Below, piece after piece: positions 1 to 7,511 of a DNA stretch of 9,280 nt; positions within the stretch are counted from its first letter, which is position 1, and each line of letters starts with the position of its first letter. The notes beneath the pieces are model-generated. The model was not told the DNA's origin. It saw nothing but the letters and a program-made list of their open reading frames with translations, and ran no database searches. Source of the stretch: an uncultured Bacilli bacterium (lineage in GTDB: Bacteria > Bacillota_I > Bacilli_A > RF39 > UBA660); the NCBI GenBank assembly GCA_948543905.1, contig CAOVIS010000037.1, positions 1 to 9,280 on the forward strand, read 5' to 3'. The position numbers and the translations under genes are program-made.

Positions 1-1
1 A

Positions 2-367
2 GGCCCAGGTCTTGGTATTCGTGTTATCGGTGAAGTTGCTGAAGACAAACTTAAGATTGTGCGTGAATCAGATGCAATTTTACGTGAAGAAATTAAGAAT
101 GCTGGTCTTCAAGAAGATATTTGGCAATACTTCACAGTTTTGCCAGGTATTCGTTCAGTTGGTGTTATGGGTGATGGTCGTACTTATGACTACACTATCG
201 GTATTCGTGCCGTAACTTCAATTGATGGTATGACTGCTGACTTTGCTCAAATTCCATGGGATGTTTTGAGCAAGATTTCTACTAGAATCGTAGATGAATG
301 TGACCACATTAACCGCGTAGTTTACGATATTACCAGTAAGCCACCTTCCACTATTGAATGGGAATAG
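2..367 (+). CDS. guaA: GMP synthase (glutamine-hydrolysing), C-terminal part
   Basis: GuaA makes GMP from XMP, ATP and glutamine in the cytoplasm, the last step of guanine nucleotide synthesis. Only the final 121 residues are in the window; the gene enters from the left edge in frame from base 2. What is visible is the C-terminal dimerisation domain: a segment beginning [12 protein letters not shown], then [18 protein letters not shown], a conserved GMP synthase block, and the near-universal ending PPSTIEWE before the TAG stop. A shorter start inside this stretch would be an artefact, because the protein is open to the edge. Codon choice (GGT, CGT, ACT) is more biased than in the downstream defence genes, as expected for a housekeeping gene. 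The 3' end of guaA is a known target of island integrases, which matters for the genes that follow. Confidence 0.97.
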   Translation, partial: GPGLGIRVIGEVAEDKLKIVRESDAILREEIKNAGLQEDIWQYFTVLPGIRSVGVMGDGRTYDYTIGIRAVTSIDGMTADFAQIPWDVLSKISTRIVDECDHINRVVYDITSKPPSTIEWE

Positions 368-427
368 GGTGATAGATAATGTTAGTTAGTATTGGAACAC
401 CGAGACTACGGCATTTATTGGGAATAA
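353..427 (+). repeat. Imperfect direct repeat of the guaA 3' end (att-like)
   Basis: The last 15 bases of guaA (353-367, ATTGAATGGGAATAG) recur as ATTTATTGGGAATAA at 413-427, with 12 of 15 positions identical and 8 consecutive identical bases (TGGGAATA). Islands that insert at guaA use exactly this gene end as their attachment core, so the pair could be a scar of past insertion or excision. With only 45 bp between the copies and no integrase in the window, chance similarity is a real alternative. Confidence 0.3.
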
Positions 428-453
428 AAGCTACTCAAAAGGGTATAAATTGA
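379..453 (+). CDS. Possible 24-residue ORF directly after guaA
   Basis: A short frame runs ATG to TGA and encodes MLVSIGTPRLRHLLGIKATQ plus four residues. AGGGTGA at 366-372, which overlaps the guaA stop codon, sits 6 bases upstream of the ATG and would be a fair Shine-Dalgarno, so the frame could be translated from the guaA mRNA. The peptide is basic (R, R, H, K, K) and matches nothing I recognise. It could be the remnant of a larger gene lost when the island formed, or simply a chance frame. It ends before the terminator at 474-507. Confidence 0.2.
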   Translation: MLVSIGTPRLRHLLGIKATQKGIN

Positions 454-473
454 CATAGAAGTATACCAGAAGG

Positions 474-507
474 AAATCTCTTAGTTATTAAAACTGGGAG
501 CTTTTTT
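474..507 (+). terminator. Rho-independent terminator of guaA
   Basis: AAATCTCTTAG (474-484) pairs with CTGGGAGCTTT (494-504), giving 11 positions with one mismatch and two G-U pairs around a 9-base loop, followed by an unbroken T run to 507. It separates guaA transcription from the defence block. Confidence 0.7.
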
Positions 508-522
508 ACTTTAAAAATATTT

Positions 523-550
523 TTTAACGAAATTAGTGCTTTAATATAAT
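523..550 (+). promoter_or_regulatory. Probable promoter of the SIR2-domain gene
   Basis: A perfect -10 hexamer TATAAT lies at 545-550, with a weak -35 candidate TTTAAC (523-528) 16 bases upstream. It is placed between the guaA terminator and the start codon at 576, where a promoter is needed. Confidence 0.45.
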
Positions 551-575
551 TAATGTTGCATAAGAGGTGAGGATT

Positions 576-2174
576 ATGAAGCAATCGTTTTTAGATAACT
601 TAATTGAAGAGAATGAATTTCCTATAATATTTATTGGTTCGGGTATCACTAGAAGATATTTTAAAGACGCACCTACTTGGGATGATTTGTTGGAAATTTT
701 GTGGAATGAAACAAGTCCAACTAAAAATTACTATTCTGTTTATCATGAGTTAAGCAAAGAAAGTAAAGATGAATTTTATATTTATACTACTCTAGCTTCT
801 AAAATAGAAGGTAAATATGACGATGCTTTTTATAGTGGAAAAGTTAAGTTACCTAATCTTACATTAGAACAGGCACATAAACAGAACGCTTCACCTTTTA
901 GAACTAGAATTGCAAATATATTTTCAGAGCTACAACTTAAAGATGAATCAAGTGAAATAAAACTTTTGAAAAAGATGCTAGTTAAAGCAAGGTTTATTGT
1001 AACCACTAATTATGATGAATTTTTGGAGAATGAATTAGATAAAAAAATAAATGTAAAAGTAGGAAATCAAGGTCTATTTTCCACAGCAACTGAATTTGGG
1101 GAATTATACAAAATTCATGGTTCTATAAGTGATCCTAATTCTATAGTAATAACTGAAAATGATTATAAAAAATTAAAAATTGGAGATGATAGTATTGAGT
1201 AATTTACAAGAACTTCTGCAATTATCAACGCGAAGATTTTGAGTAAATTAACTGAATCTCCAATTTTATTTTTAGGCTATTCTTTAACAGATAACAACGT
1301 TAAGGCTCTGTTAAAGGATTTATCAGATAATATGCCCTTTTCAGTAAGTGAAGCAGCAGAAAGAATAGGAGTTGTAGAATATAAGGAGGGACGTAAAGAT
1401 ATCGTAGAAACTACGATGGAAACTGACGGTGTTCATTATACTAATATAAGTACTGATAATTATTCAGAAATTTATAAAAGAATAGCTAAAATTGATCAGG
1501 GAGTTCCACCAATTGATATTTCAAAGTATCAAGATATGATTAAACAAATTATAGTTACTAGAGGAAAAAATGGAGATTTAAAACGTGTTCTGACATCTGT
1601 GGGAGATTTAAATAATTTGCCTGATAAGTTAAAAAAGCAGGATATTGTTGTTGCTTTGGGAGATAGTAAATATATATATAAAATTCCAGATTACGTCGAC
1701 TATATAAAAGATTATTATTTACATCCTGATAATATGCCTGAAGAAATTGCATTACCATTTATTCTTAAGTCACAACCACATAGCACATTGCCAATCTCAA
1801 AATATATTCATACTAATATGAAATTAACTTCTAAAGCAGAAAAAAAGATAAATGACAGATTAAAAAAATTTGGCTCTTTAAAAGATCTTCAAAAAGGAAT
1901 CAAAATTTCAAAGACAGATAATGCAAAATTTAGCGAAGAATTTAATTCGGAGATTAAACTAAAGGATTTTTTAAGAGAAAAGAATTCCGAAAAGGATAAA
2001 AAAATAGCTTTTTTAACTAAGAAAATAGATCAAATTAATAAAGATGAGTTGAAAGAGTTGGTTATGTCATTATTGAAAACCGAAGATAATTCTTTTTTGA
2101 CGAAGACTAATACTAGAAAGTTTTTAATGGCATATAGTTTATTAACAGAAAAAATATATCACCAATTACCTTAA
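576..2174 (+). pseudogene. SIR2-domain defence-type protein, interrupted by an in-frame stop
   Basis: The intact protein would have 532 residues. The N-terminal half is a SIR2-type NAD-binding fold: IIFIGSGITRRYF (17-29) with the GxG nucleotide loop, TTNYDEFLE (143-151), and YKIHGSI (178-184), whose His181 sits where sirtuins and bacterial SIR2 NADases keep the catalytic histidine; FLGYSLTDNNV follows near 232-242. Codon 209 (1200-1202) is TAA. Reading continues in the same frame as FTRTSAIINAKILSKLTESP, fitting the family, so this is a point nonsense change, not a frameshift. It falls inside the SIR2 fold, so the 208-residue product should be inactive. A TTG restart at 1239 has no ribosome site. 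The C-terminal half, about 290 residues, is lysine-rich and unrecognised. The start is ATG 576 with AGGTGA at 565-570; GTG 567 lies inside that site. SIR2 proteins in such islands typically destroy NAD on phage infection. Its place beside type III RM supports a defence role. A sequencing error at 1200 is the main alternative. Confidence 0.8.
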
Positions 2175-2194
2175 TTTATTTCATAATAAATCAT

Positions 2195-2224
2195 ACTTCT
2201 AGCTATAAAGGCTAGGAGTTTTTT
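2195..2224 (+). terminator. Rho-independent terminator after the SIR2 gene
   Basis: ACTTCTAGC (2195-2203) pairs with GCTAGGAGT (2211-2219), 9 base pairs with one G-T wobble and a 7-base loop, followed by a T run. It lies 20 bases after the SIR2 stop, so the mod-res operon needs its own promoter. Confidence 0.75.
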
Positions 2225-2250
2225 GTATATGAGAGAAAATTGATAGTTGC

Positions 2251-2259
2251 TGATATAAT
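2251..2259 (+). promoter_or_regulatory. Extended -10 promoter of the mod-res operon
   Basis: TGATATAAT is a perfect extended -10 element (TG at 2251-2252, TATAAT at 2254-2259) 33 bases before the mod ATG. No convincing -35 is seen at the normal distance; TTGATA at 2240-2245 is only 8 bases away. Extended -10 promoters often work without a good -35. Confidence 0.5.
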
Positions 2260-2292
2260 AAAATTATTTGAAAAAAGTTTAGGAGAAATAAG

Positions 2293-4182
2293 ATGGTTGT
2301 GGAATCGAAAGCAATGGATCATATACGTAAAGTATTAGAAAAAATTGGGGGGGGTAAATACTTCACTAAAAGCGGTACTTTAAAAAGAAATGCAGTTATT
2401 GAAGATCTAGATAACTATGATAAAGAATTGATGTCAGCTATTTTGAAAGATGACTTATTGCATGAAGCATATACTTCTAAGATTGCAGATGTAGAAATAT
2501 TTGAAATTAATAAGTTTGTTGACATGTTGCGTTACAAGGAATATTGGGAAGATAGTTTTACTAAGTACAATAATAAAATAGGTTTGACAGTAGGTGGAAA
2601 ATATATTGATGATTCTTCTGATGTTGTTTTGGATTTTCCCTACAAAGATTGTGTGTTAAAAGCAGGAATGACTAAAGAAGATGTTGAACATTCTGGGGAT
2701 GCAAATGAACCTTTCTTGAATGAAACACTTGCCAAACCTGAAATTGATGAATTACTTGAACCTAAGATTTTCGTTAATGCTACTAAGTATGGCAAAAATG
2801 AAAAAAATTCTGCAGAGTCTATTTCTACCAAGGATAATTTAGTTATTAAGGGAAATAATTTAATTGCACTTTATAGTTTAGAAGCAAGGTATGCAGGTAA
2901 AGTAAAATTGATATTTATTGATCCACCTTACTTTTTTAACAAAAAAGCTAGTGATAGCTTTAGTTATAATTCTAATTTTAAGTTATCATCATGGTTAACT
3001 TTTATGAAGAATAGACTTGAAATTTCAAAAAAACTTTTAGAGCAAGATGGATCTATTATTTTAACTGTTGGGTATGAAGGTTCGGCGTATTTAAAGTTAC
3101 TTTTAGATAAAATTTATGGGTTAGAAAATTTTGTTGGGAAAATTGCTTGGAGAAAAACGGATGGTCAATCAAATACTTCTGATTTTGCCAATGTTGTTGA
3201 TGATATTTTAATATATAAGAAATTACCTGATTCTAAATTAGGTAGATTACCTCTCACGTCTAAAACAATAAAGAATTATTCTTATGAAGATGAGTATGGA
3301 AAATTTAGAAGAGGAAGATTATTGGATAAAACTCGTGGGAAGTTTACGTATAAAATTAAAACCCCTAATGGAAATATATTAAATGGACCATGGAGAATAT
3401 CTAAAGATGAAATGCAGGATTTAATAAAAAATGGAAAAATATATTGGCCGTCAAATGAGATGCAAACTCCTCAAAGTAAGATATATTTAAAAGATGTAGA
3501 CGGTAAGGTGGTTAATGATTTTTGGGATACAGAAATGGGTACTAATCAAAGAGGTGCTAATGAACTAGAAGCTCTATTTGGGAAAAGAATTTTCTCGTTT
3601 CCAAAACCAGAAAAATTATTACAAAATGTAATTAGTATGGCAACTAAAACTGGAGATGTTGTTTTAGATTTTTTTATGGGTTCGGCTACAACACAAGCTG
3701 TTGCTATGAAAATGCATCGGCAGTTTATTGGAATTGAGCAAATGGATTATATTAATACCGTTTCCGTTCCTCGTCTTCAAAAAGTTATTTCAGGTGAACA
3801 AGGTGGAATTTCCAAAGAAGTTAATTGGCAGGGTGGAGGCTCTTTCATTTATGCTGAGTTAATGGAAAAGAATCAGATATATTTAAAGGATATTCAAAAT
3901 TCTCAAGATATGGATGAATTAATGTCTGTATATTCTCTGATGAAACAAAATGGAGATATTGATTTTAGAGTTGATTTAGATAAATTTGAAGCATCCCTTA
4001 AAGCAGGTGAATTGCCAACGCTTGATGGGCGAAAGAAAGAACTTATTAAGATTATCGATAAGAACCAGCTTTATTACAATTATAGTGATATTGATGATGG
4101 AGATGTAAGAAACTTAATATCTGATACAGATTATAAGTTCAATAAGAGTTTCTATTCTTCTAATGAAATGGGTGAAAAATAA
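2293..4182 (+). CDS. mod: Type III restriction-modification DNA methyltransferase (Mod)
   Basis: Mod recognises the target sequence and methylates adenine at N6 using S-adenosylmethionine. It is also required by the Res subunit for cleavage. The 629 residues are a normal length for Mod. Catalytic motif IV is IDPPYFF, with DPPY at 210-213. The S-adenosylmethionine motif I comes much later, DFFMGSATT at 459-467. This order, motif IV before motif I, is that of beta-class N6-adenine methyltransferases, to which type III Mod proteins belong. The target recognition region should lie between them, about 270-440. Motif I reads FMGSA rather than the textbook FxGxG. The start is ATG 2293 with AGGAG (2281-2285) 7 bases upstream. 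Codons 19-21 (GGG GGG GGT) form a run of eight G, a likely slippage tract (separate entry). The stop overlaps the res start by one base, so the two are translationally coupled. Confidence 0.93.
   Translation: MVVESKAMDHIRKVLEKIGGGKYFTKSGTLKRNAVIEDLDNYDKELMSAILKDDLLHEAYTSKIADVEIFEINKFVDMLRYKEYWEDSFTKYNNKIGLTVGGKYIDDSSDVVLDFPYKDCVLKAGMTKEDVEHSGDANEPFLNETLAKPEIDELLEPKIFVNATKYGKNEKNSAESISTKDNLVIKGNNLIALYSLEARYAGKVKLIFIDPPYFFNKKASDSFSYNSNFKLSSWLTFMKNRLEISKKLLEQDGSIILTVGYEGSAYLKLLLDKIYGLENFVGKIAWRKTDGQSNTSDFANVVDDILIYKKLPDSKLGRLPLTSKTIKNYSYEDEYGKFRRGRLLDKTRGKFTYKIKTPNGNILNGPWRISKDEMQDLIKNGKIYWPSNEMQTPQSKIYLKDVDGKVVNDFWDTEMGTNQRGANELEALFGKRIFSFPKPEKLLQNVISMATKTGDVVLDFFMGSATTQAVAMKMHRQFIGIEQMDYINTVSVPRLQKVISGEQGGISKEVNWQGGGSFIYAELMEKNQIYLKDIQNSQDMDELMSVYSLMKQNGDIDFRVDLDKFEASLKAGELPTLDGRKKELIKIIDKNQLYYNYSDIDDGDVRNLISDTDYKFNKSFYSSNEMGEK
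2347..2354 (+). repeat. G8 homopolymer tract in the 5' part of mod
   Basis: Eight consecutive G encode Gly19-Gly21 of Mod in an otherwise very AT-rich gene; I see no other G or C run approaching this length in the window. Adding one G puts TAA directly after the tract. Removing one G reads GVNTSLKAVL and then TAA. Both neighbouring tract lengths therefore switch the gene off, while eight is ON. Confidence 0.9.
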
Positions 4183-6803
4183 TGAAAAAAGAAAATTTAA
4201 AACCATTTCCAACCTTAGAGAAGGCTAAAGAAGAAGTAAATAGTTTTCTTAATCAGCTTCCTAATCTTTATTACATAGATGAAAATTTAAAGCATACCTT
4301 AAGAAGATATCAACAATCAGCTTTACTTTACCTGAATTGGTCGCAGAAACAAGTAGATGCTAATGAAAAGTACAATCAATTAATGTTTAATATGGCTACT
4401 GGATCAGGTAAAACTGATGTTATGGCTGCCGTTATTTTGTATTTATTTAAAGAATTCAAATATACTAATTTCTTGTTTGTCTCCAATACCACTGCCGTAG
4501 TAGATAAAACAAAAGAAAACTTTCTTAATACAGTTTCTGCAAAATATCTTTTTTCAGCTCCAATAAATATTGATGGTGAAAGAATAGATATAAAATCTGT
4601 TGAATCTTTTCCTATCAACCAAGAACCTAATACAATATATTTAAAACTTTCTACTGTTCAATCTTTATCAAATGAATTGTATGATCCACAAGAAAATGCT
4701 TTGACTTTTGATGATCTAAAGAAACATAAAATAGTTATTTTAGCTGATGAAGCTCATCACTTTAATGCTCAAACAAAGAAAAATCAAAGAGAAGAAACTT
4801 CTTGGGAAAATTTACTTGATCAAATAAGAAGATCAAATAAATTAAACCGTCAATTAGAATTTACAGCTACAATTGATGTTGATAAAGAAGATGTTTACGA
4901 AAAGTATAAAGATAAAATAATTTATAAGTATGACCTTAGTAAATTTATGGAAGAAGGATATTCTAAGAATGTTTTTCGTTTACAGGCAAATAATGATAAT
5001 ATGCAAAAATTGCTTAATGCCGTTTTGCTTAGTCAATATCGTAAACGAATAGCTCAAAAATTAGAAATTCCAAATTTTAAGCCAATTTTATTGGTTAAAT
5101 CTAATCGAATTAAGACATCACAAACAGTAAAAGATGATTTCTTATCTATGATTGAGAATTTATCTACAGAATCATTAAATGAATTCCTTTTAACCAATCA
5201 AAAGCTAAACTTAAGTAGTATGGCTTTGAGCTTAACCTATAAATACTGGCTATCTCAAGATCTAGTTAAAGCAGTATCAGAAATCAAGCAGGATTTTAAT
5301 ATTAATACTACGATTAACGTTAATGAAGGTGGAACAAAGGGACTTCTTTCCGATAATGTTGACTTTAGAAATTTGAATTCTTTGGAAGATATTGATAACC
5401 CATTTAGAATTATTTTTGCTGTTGCAAAGTTAACTGAAGGCTGGGATGTTTTAAATCTCTATGATATTGTTAGAGTTTCCGAAGAAAAGGAATCGAGTAC
5501 GCTTAAGCAAACTAACTCAGAAGCACAATTAATTGGACGTGGAGCAAGGTATTATCCTTTTGTTTATAAAGGTGATAAATCATATACAAGACGATTTGAT
5601 AATGGTTCATCTAATGAAAAAAGACTACTGGAAACTCTTTATTACCATACTATTAATGATTCAAAGTATATCGATAATTTGAACAAATCATTTGATAAAA
5701 TAGATCTTATTGTTAATCAAGATGCAGACTATCAAACATTTAGTGCTAAGGTAAAGTCCAAATTTAAGCAAACAAGTTTCTATAAGAATGGTAGTTTGTT
5801 TTATAACAAGACAGAAGAAGTGCCGGACTCTGAATATAAAAACATTGGTGATTACGGTATTGATAATTTTACGATGGTTATCGATTATAATTTATCAACA
5901 ACTGAAAATAGACTAAGAGATGATATTTTTCAAATTAACGATTCAAATACCAGATATGACAATGTCGTAGAATTTTATAATAACGATGACTATCGATTGA
6001 TAAAGAAGGCAATTGCAAGAAATAAATTTTATCGTTTCGATAATATGAAGAGATATTTACCCATGTTAAGTTCAATCAAAGAATTTATTAAATCTCAAAA
6101 GTGGTTAGGAAACTTAAAAGTTATGGCACGAGTACCAGATCAATATAATGTTGACCTTTCATTAATGGAAAAACTGGCTGTTTTAGATATTGCTTTACGT
6201 AGGATACAAACAAATATTGTAAAAAATTATCGTAAAGAACGTGGTACAAATAAATTTATTTCTATAGCTGTAAGAGATGCAGTAAAAGATTATAGTAAAA
6301 TAGTACCTCAACCTTCTAATAAAAAAGTAGTAAATGAACTTATTCAACCAAATAAGATGAATGATGCGGATTGGTTTCCTTATGACTATGCAATTACTGA
6401 CCAACTAGAGTCATCTTTAATTAATCTAATTAGTAGTATGGTTGATGAATTTAAACGAAAATATCAGAATGTTTACTTAATTAGAAATGAAGAGACCATT
6501 TCAAGTTGGAAATTACATGAATTCGAAAATAAAGTTACTAAACATTATGAAGGATATATGCCAGACTTCATTCTTGTTCTAGATAATGGGAAAATTATGT
6601 ATCAAGTTTATGTTGAGCCGAAAGGAGAACAGCTTTTAGAAAAAGATGCATGGAAAGAAGAGCTTCTAGAAAGCATTAGACCGGAAAACATTGATATAAT
6701 TGGTGAAAATAAAGATGTTAAGCTATATGGAGTTAAATTTTATACTCATGGTGATGGTCGTAACATAGTGGATGAGTTGCATAATTTGAATATCTTGGAC
6801 TAA
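4182..6803 (+). CDS. res: Type III restriction endonuclease subunit (Res)
   Basis: Res is the ATP-dependent helicase-nuclease that, in complex with Mod, cuts DNA near unmethylated inversely oriented sites. The 873 residues include superfamily 2 helicase motifs: Walker A ATGSGKT (72-78), DEAH box ADEAHH (188-193), motif III TATI (228-231), a motif V region around KLTEGWDVL, and motif VI QLIGRGAR (449-456). Near the C-terminus the PD-(D/E)xK nuclease is visible: MPDFILVLD with Pro794-Asp795, then VEPKG with Glu812 and Lys814. All key residues are present, so the protein looks active. The ATG overlaps the last base of mod (TAATG), with GGGTGA (4170-4175) 6 bases upstream. Translation is thus probably coupled to mod, and a mod frameshift could also lower Res. 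The C-terminus is intact, followed by a terminator at 6859-6906. Confidence 0.95.
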   Translation: MKKENLKPFPTLEKAKEEVNSFLNQLPNLYYIDENLKHTLRRYQQSALLYLNWSQKQVDANEKYNQLMFNMATGSGKTDVMAAVILYLFKEFKYTNFLFVSNTTAVVDKTKENFLNTVSAKYLFSAPINIDGERIDIKSVESFPINQEPNTIYLKLSTVQSLSNELYDPQENALTFDDLKKHKIVILADEAHHFNAQTKKNQREETSWENLLDQIRRSNKLNRQLEFTATIDVDKEDVYEKYKDKIIYKYDLSKFMEEGYSKNVFRLQANNDNMQKLLNAVLLSQYRKRIAQKLEIPNFKPILLVKSNRIKTSQTVKDDFLSMIENLSTESLNEFLLTNQKLNLSSMALSLTYKYWLSQDLVKAVSEIKQDFNINTTINVNEGGTKGLLSDNVDFRNLNSLEDIDNPFRIIFAVAKLTEGWDVLNLYDIVRVSEEKESSTLKQTNSEAQLIGRGARYYPFVYKGDKSYTRRFDNGSSNEKRLLETLYYHTINDSKYIDNLNKSFDKIDLIVNQDADYQTFSAKVKSKFKQTSFYKNGSLFYNKTEEVPDSEYKNIGDYGIDNFTMVIDYNLSTTENRLRDDIFQINDSNTRYDNVVEFYNNDDYRLIKKAIARNKFYRFDNMKRYLPMLSSIKEFIKSQKWLGNLKVMARVPDQYNVDLSLMEKLAVLDIALRRIQTNIVKNYRKERGTNKFISIAVRDAVKDYSKIVPQPSNKKVVNELIQPNKMNDADWFPYDYAITDQLESSLINLISSMVDEFKRKYQNVYLIRNEETISSWKLHEFENKVTKHYEGYMPDFILVLDNGKIMYQVYVEPKGEQLLEKDAWKEELLESIRPENIDIIGENKDVKLYGVKFYTHGDGRNIVDELHNLNILD

Positions 6804-6858
6804 TTTAATACTATGGCTGAATAAATAAAAATATTTGAAAAAATAATAGAAATTAAAG

Positions 6859-6906
6859 AAGCCTATTAAATCTTGGTATTGATGAACCATGATTTAATAG
6901 GCTTTT
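6859..6906. terminator. Strong hairpin terminator between res and the convergent small gene
   Basis: AAGCCTATTAAATC (6859-6872) pairs perfectly with GATTTAATAGGCTT (6891-6904). After one T-T mismatch the stem continues with TGGT/ACCA and an 8-base loop. The + strand tail is TTTT. It ends 8 bases from the stop of the minus-strand gene, so it probably also helps end that transcript, although the minus-side T tract is weaker. Confidence 0.85.
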
Positions 6907-6913
6907 ATAGTAT

Positions 6914-7306
6914 TTAATTAAACTCAAGATTATTTGCTTCATCGATCTTAGTTAGGAAAGATGAAACATCGGTAATAATATCATTGGTGTATGAAACATT
7001 AATCAGATTAACCCAATTTTTTCTAAGAAAATAGTCGTCAATGTCGTATCTAACTTTAGTTAAGTATTTATAACTAATAAATAGTAGGTCAGAAAAGATT
7101 AAATTACGTTTTTTAGGCTGCATTACAAAATCAAGTAACAAGTCTTTTCCTGAGCCTTTAATAAAGTGGAAAAATTCGCAGTTGATATGTCTAATCGGCT
7201 GAAAAGGATATAAGATTTGAGAATTTAGAACTTGTTTTTCAAATTGTTTAAGTAGTTTTTGATCTTTTTTGTTAATGACATAATCATTGCTATATAAGTT
7301 AATCAT
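6914..7306 (-). CDS. Hypothetical protein, 130 residues
   Basis: I do not recognise this protein. It is soluble-looking, with no signal peptide or clear membrane helix, and rich in Lys, Asp, Asn and aromatic residues. Recognisable stretches are QILYPFQPIRHINCEFFHFI in the first half and LLFISYKYLTKVRYDIDDYF in the second. The start chosen is ATG at 7306 (MINLYSNDY). TTG at 7315 is also in frame, but AGGA at 7317-7320 would be only one base from it, against 10 bases from the ATG. The gene converges on res and diverges from the tetR-type gene at 7512. A promoter is visible at 7341-7369, so it appears to be a live single-gene unit. A defence-linked role is possible from position alone, but nothing in the sequence shows it. 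Confidence 0.7.
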   Translation of the reverse strand: MINLYSNDYVINKKDQKLLKQFEKQVLNSQILYPFQPIRHINCEFFHFIKGSGKDLLLDFVMQPKKRNLIFSDLLFISYKYLTKVRYDIDDYFLRKNWVNLINVSYTNDIITDVSSFLTKIDEANNLEFN

Positions 7307-7340
7307 CGCTATCAATTCCTATTCTTACTATTGCACCTAA

Positions 7341-7369
7341 AGTATATAAATTTAAAAAAGTAAAAACAA
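7341..7369 (-). promoter_or_regulatory. Possible promoter of the minus-strand hypothetical gene
   Basis: Read on the minus strand, TTGTTT (7364-7369) and TATACT (7341-7346) are 17 bases apart, the optimal spacing, and lie about 35 bases before the ATG at 7306. An AAAGTAAAA box (7357-7365), also found in the tetR-type operator, falls within this promoter and overlaps its -35 end. Confidence 0.35.
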
Positions 7370-7407
7370 TGAATATTAACTAAGTTGAAAAAGAAAAACT
7401 TTTTATA

Positions 7408-7442
7408 TCGAAAGTAAAAAAATATTTTACTTTTGATATAAT
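7408..7442 (+). promoter_or_regulatory. Promoter and palindromic operator of the TetR-type gene
   Basis: TCGAAAGTAAAA (7408-7419) and TTTTACTTTTGA (7425-7436) form a 29-bp inverted repeat with 11 of 12 matching positions and a 5-base centre. Its right end supplies the TGA of an extended -10 element TGATATAAT (7434-7442). A repressor bound here would block RNA polymerase, so this is a strong candidate for autorepression by the protein encoded at 7512-8144. Confidence 0.55.
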
Positions 7443-7511
7443 ATTTTTAATAATTAAGTAAAAGAAAGTTACAGACTGTAAATATTTACGGAAAAGAAGT
7501 GAGGAACAAGT

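Noticed and set aside
1190..1240. Frameshift as the cause of the SIR2 split
   Set aside because: Both halves are in the same frame, so a single nonsense codon explains the break without any insertion or deletion.
1862..1868. A7 run in the SIR2 C-terminal half as a second slippage tract
   Set aside because: Runs of A and T of this length are expected in DNA this AT-rich, and several occur elsewhere in the window.
1239..2174. A separate gene beginning at TTG 1239
   Set aside because: No ribosome site precedes the TTG, and the preceding codons back to the TAA at 1200 read in the same frame as plausible SIR2 sequence. It is the downstream part of the interrupted gene.
3667..3693. Motif I of Mod (FMGSA instead of FxGxG) as a sign of inactivity
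   Set aside because: The rest of the motif (DFF, TT and the following IGIEQ) is intact and Gly to Ala at this place seems tolerated in related Mod proteins as I remember them, so I do not call the enzyme dead.
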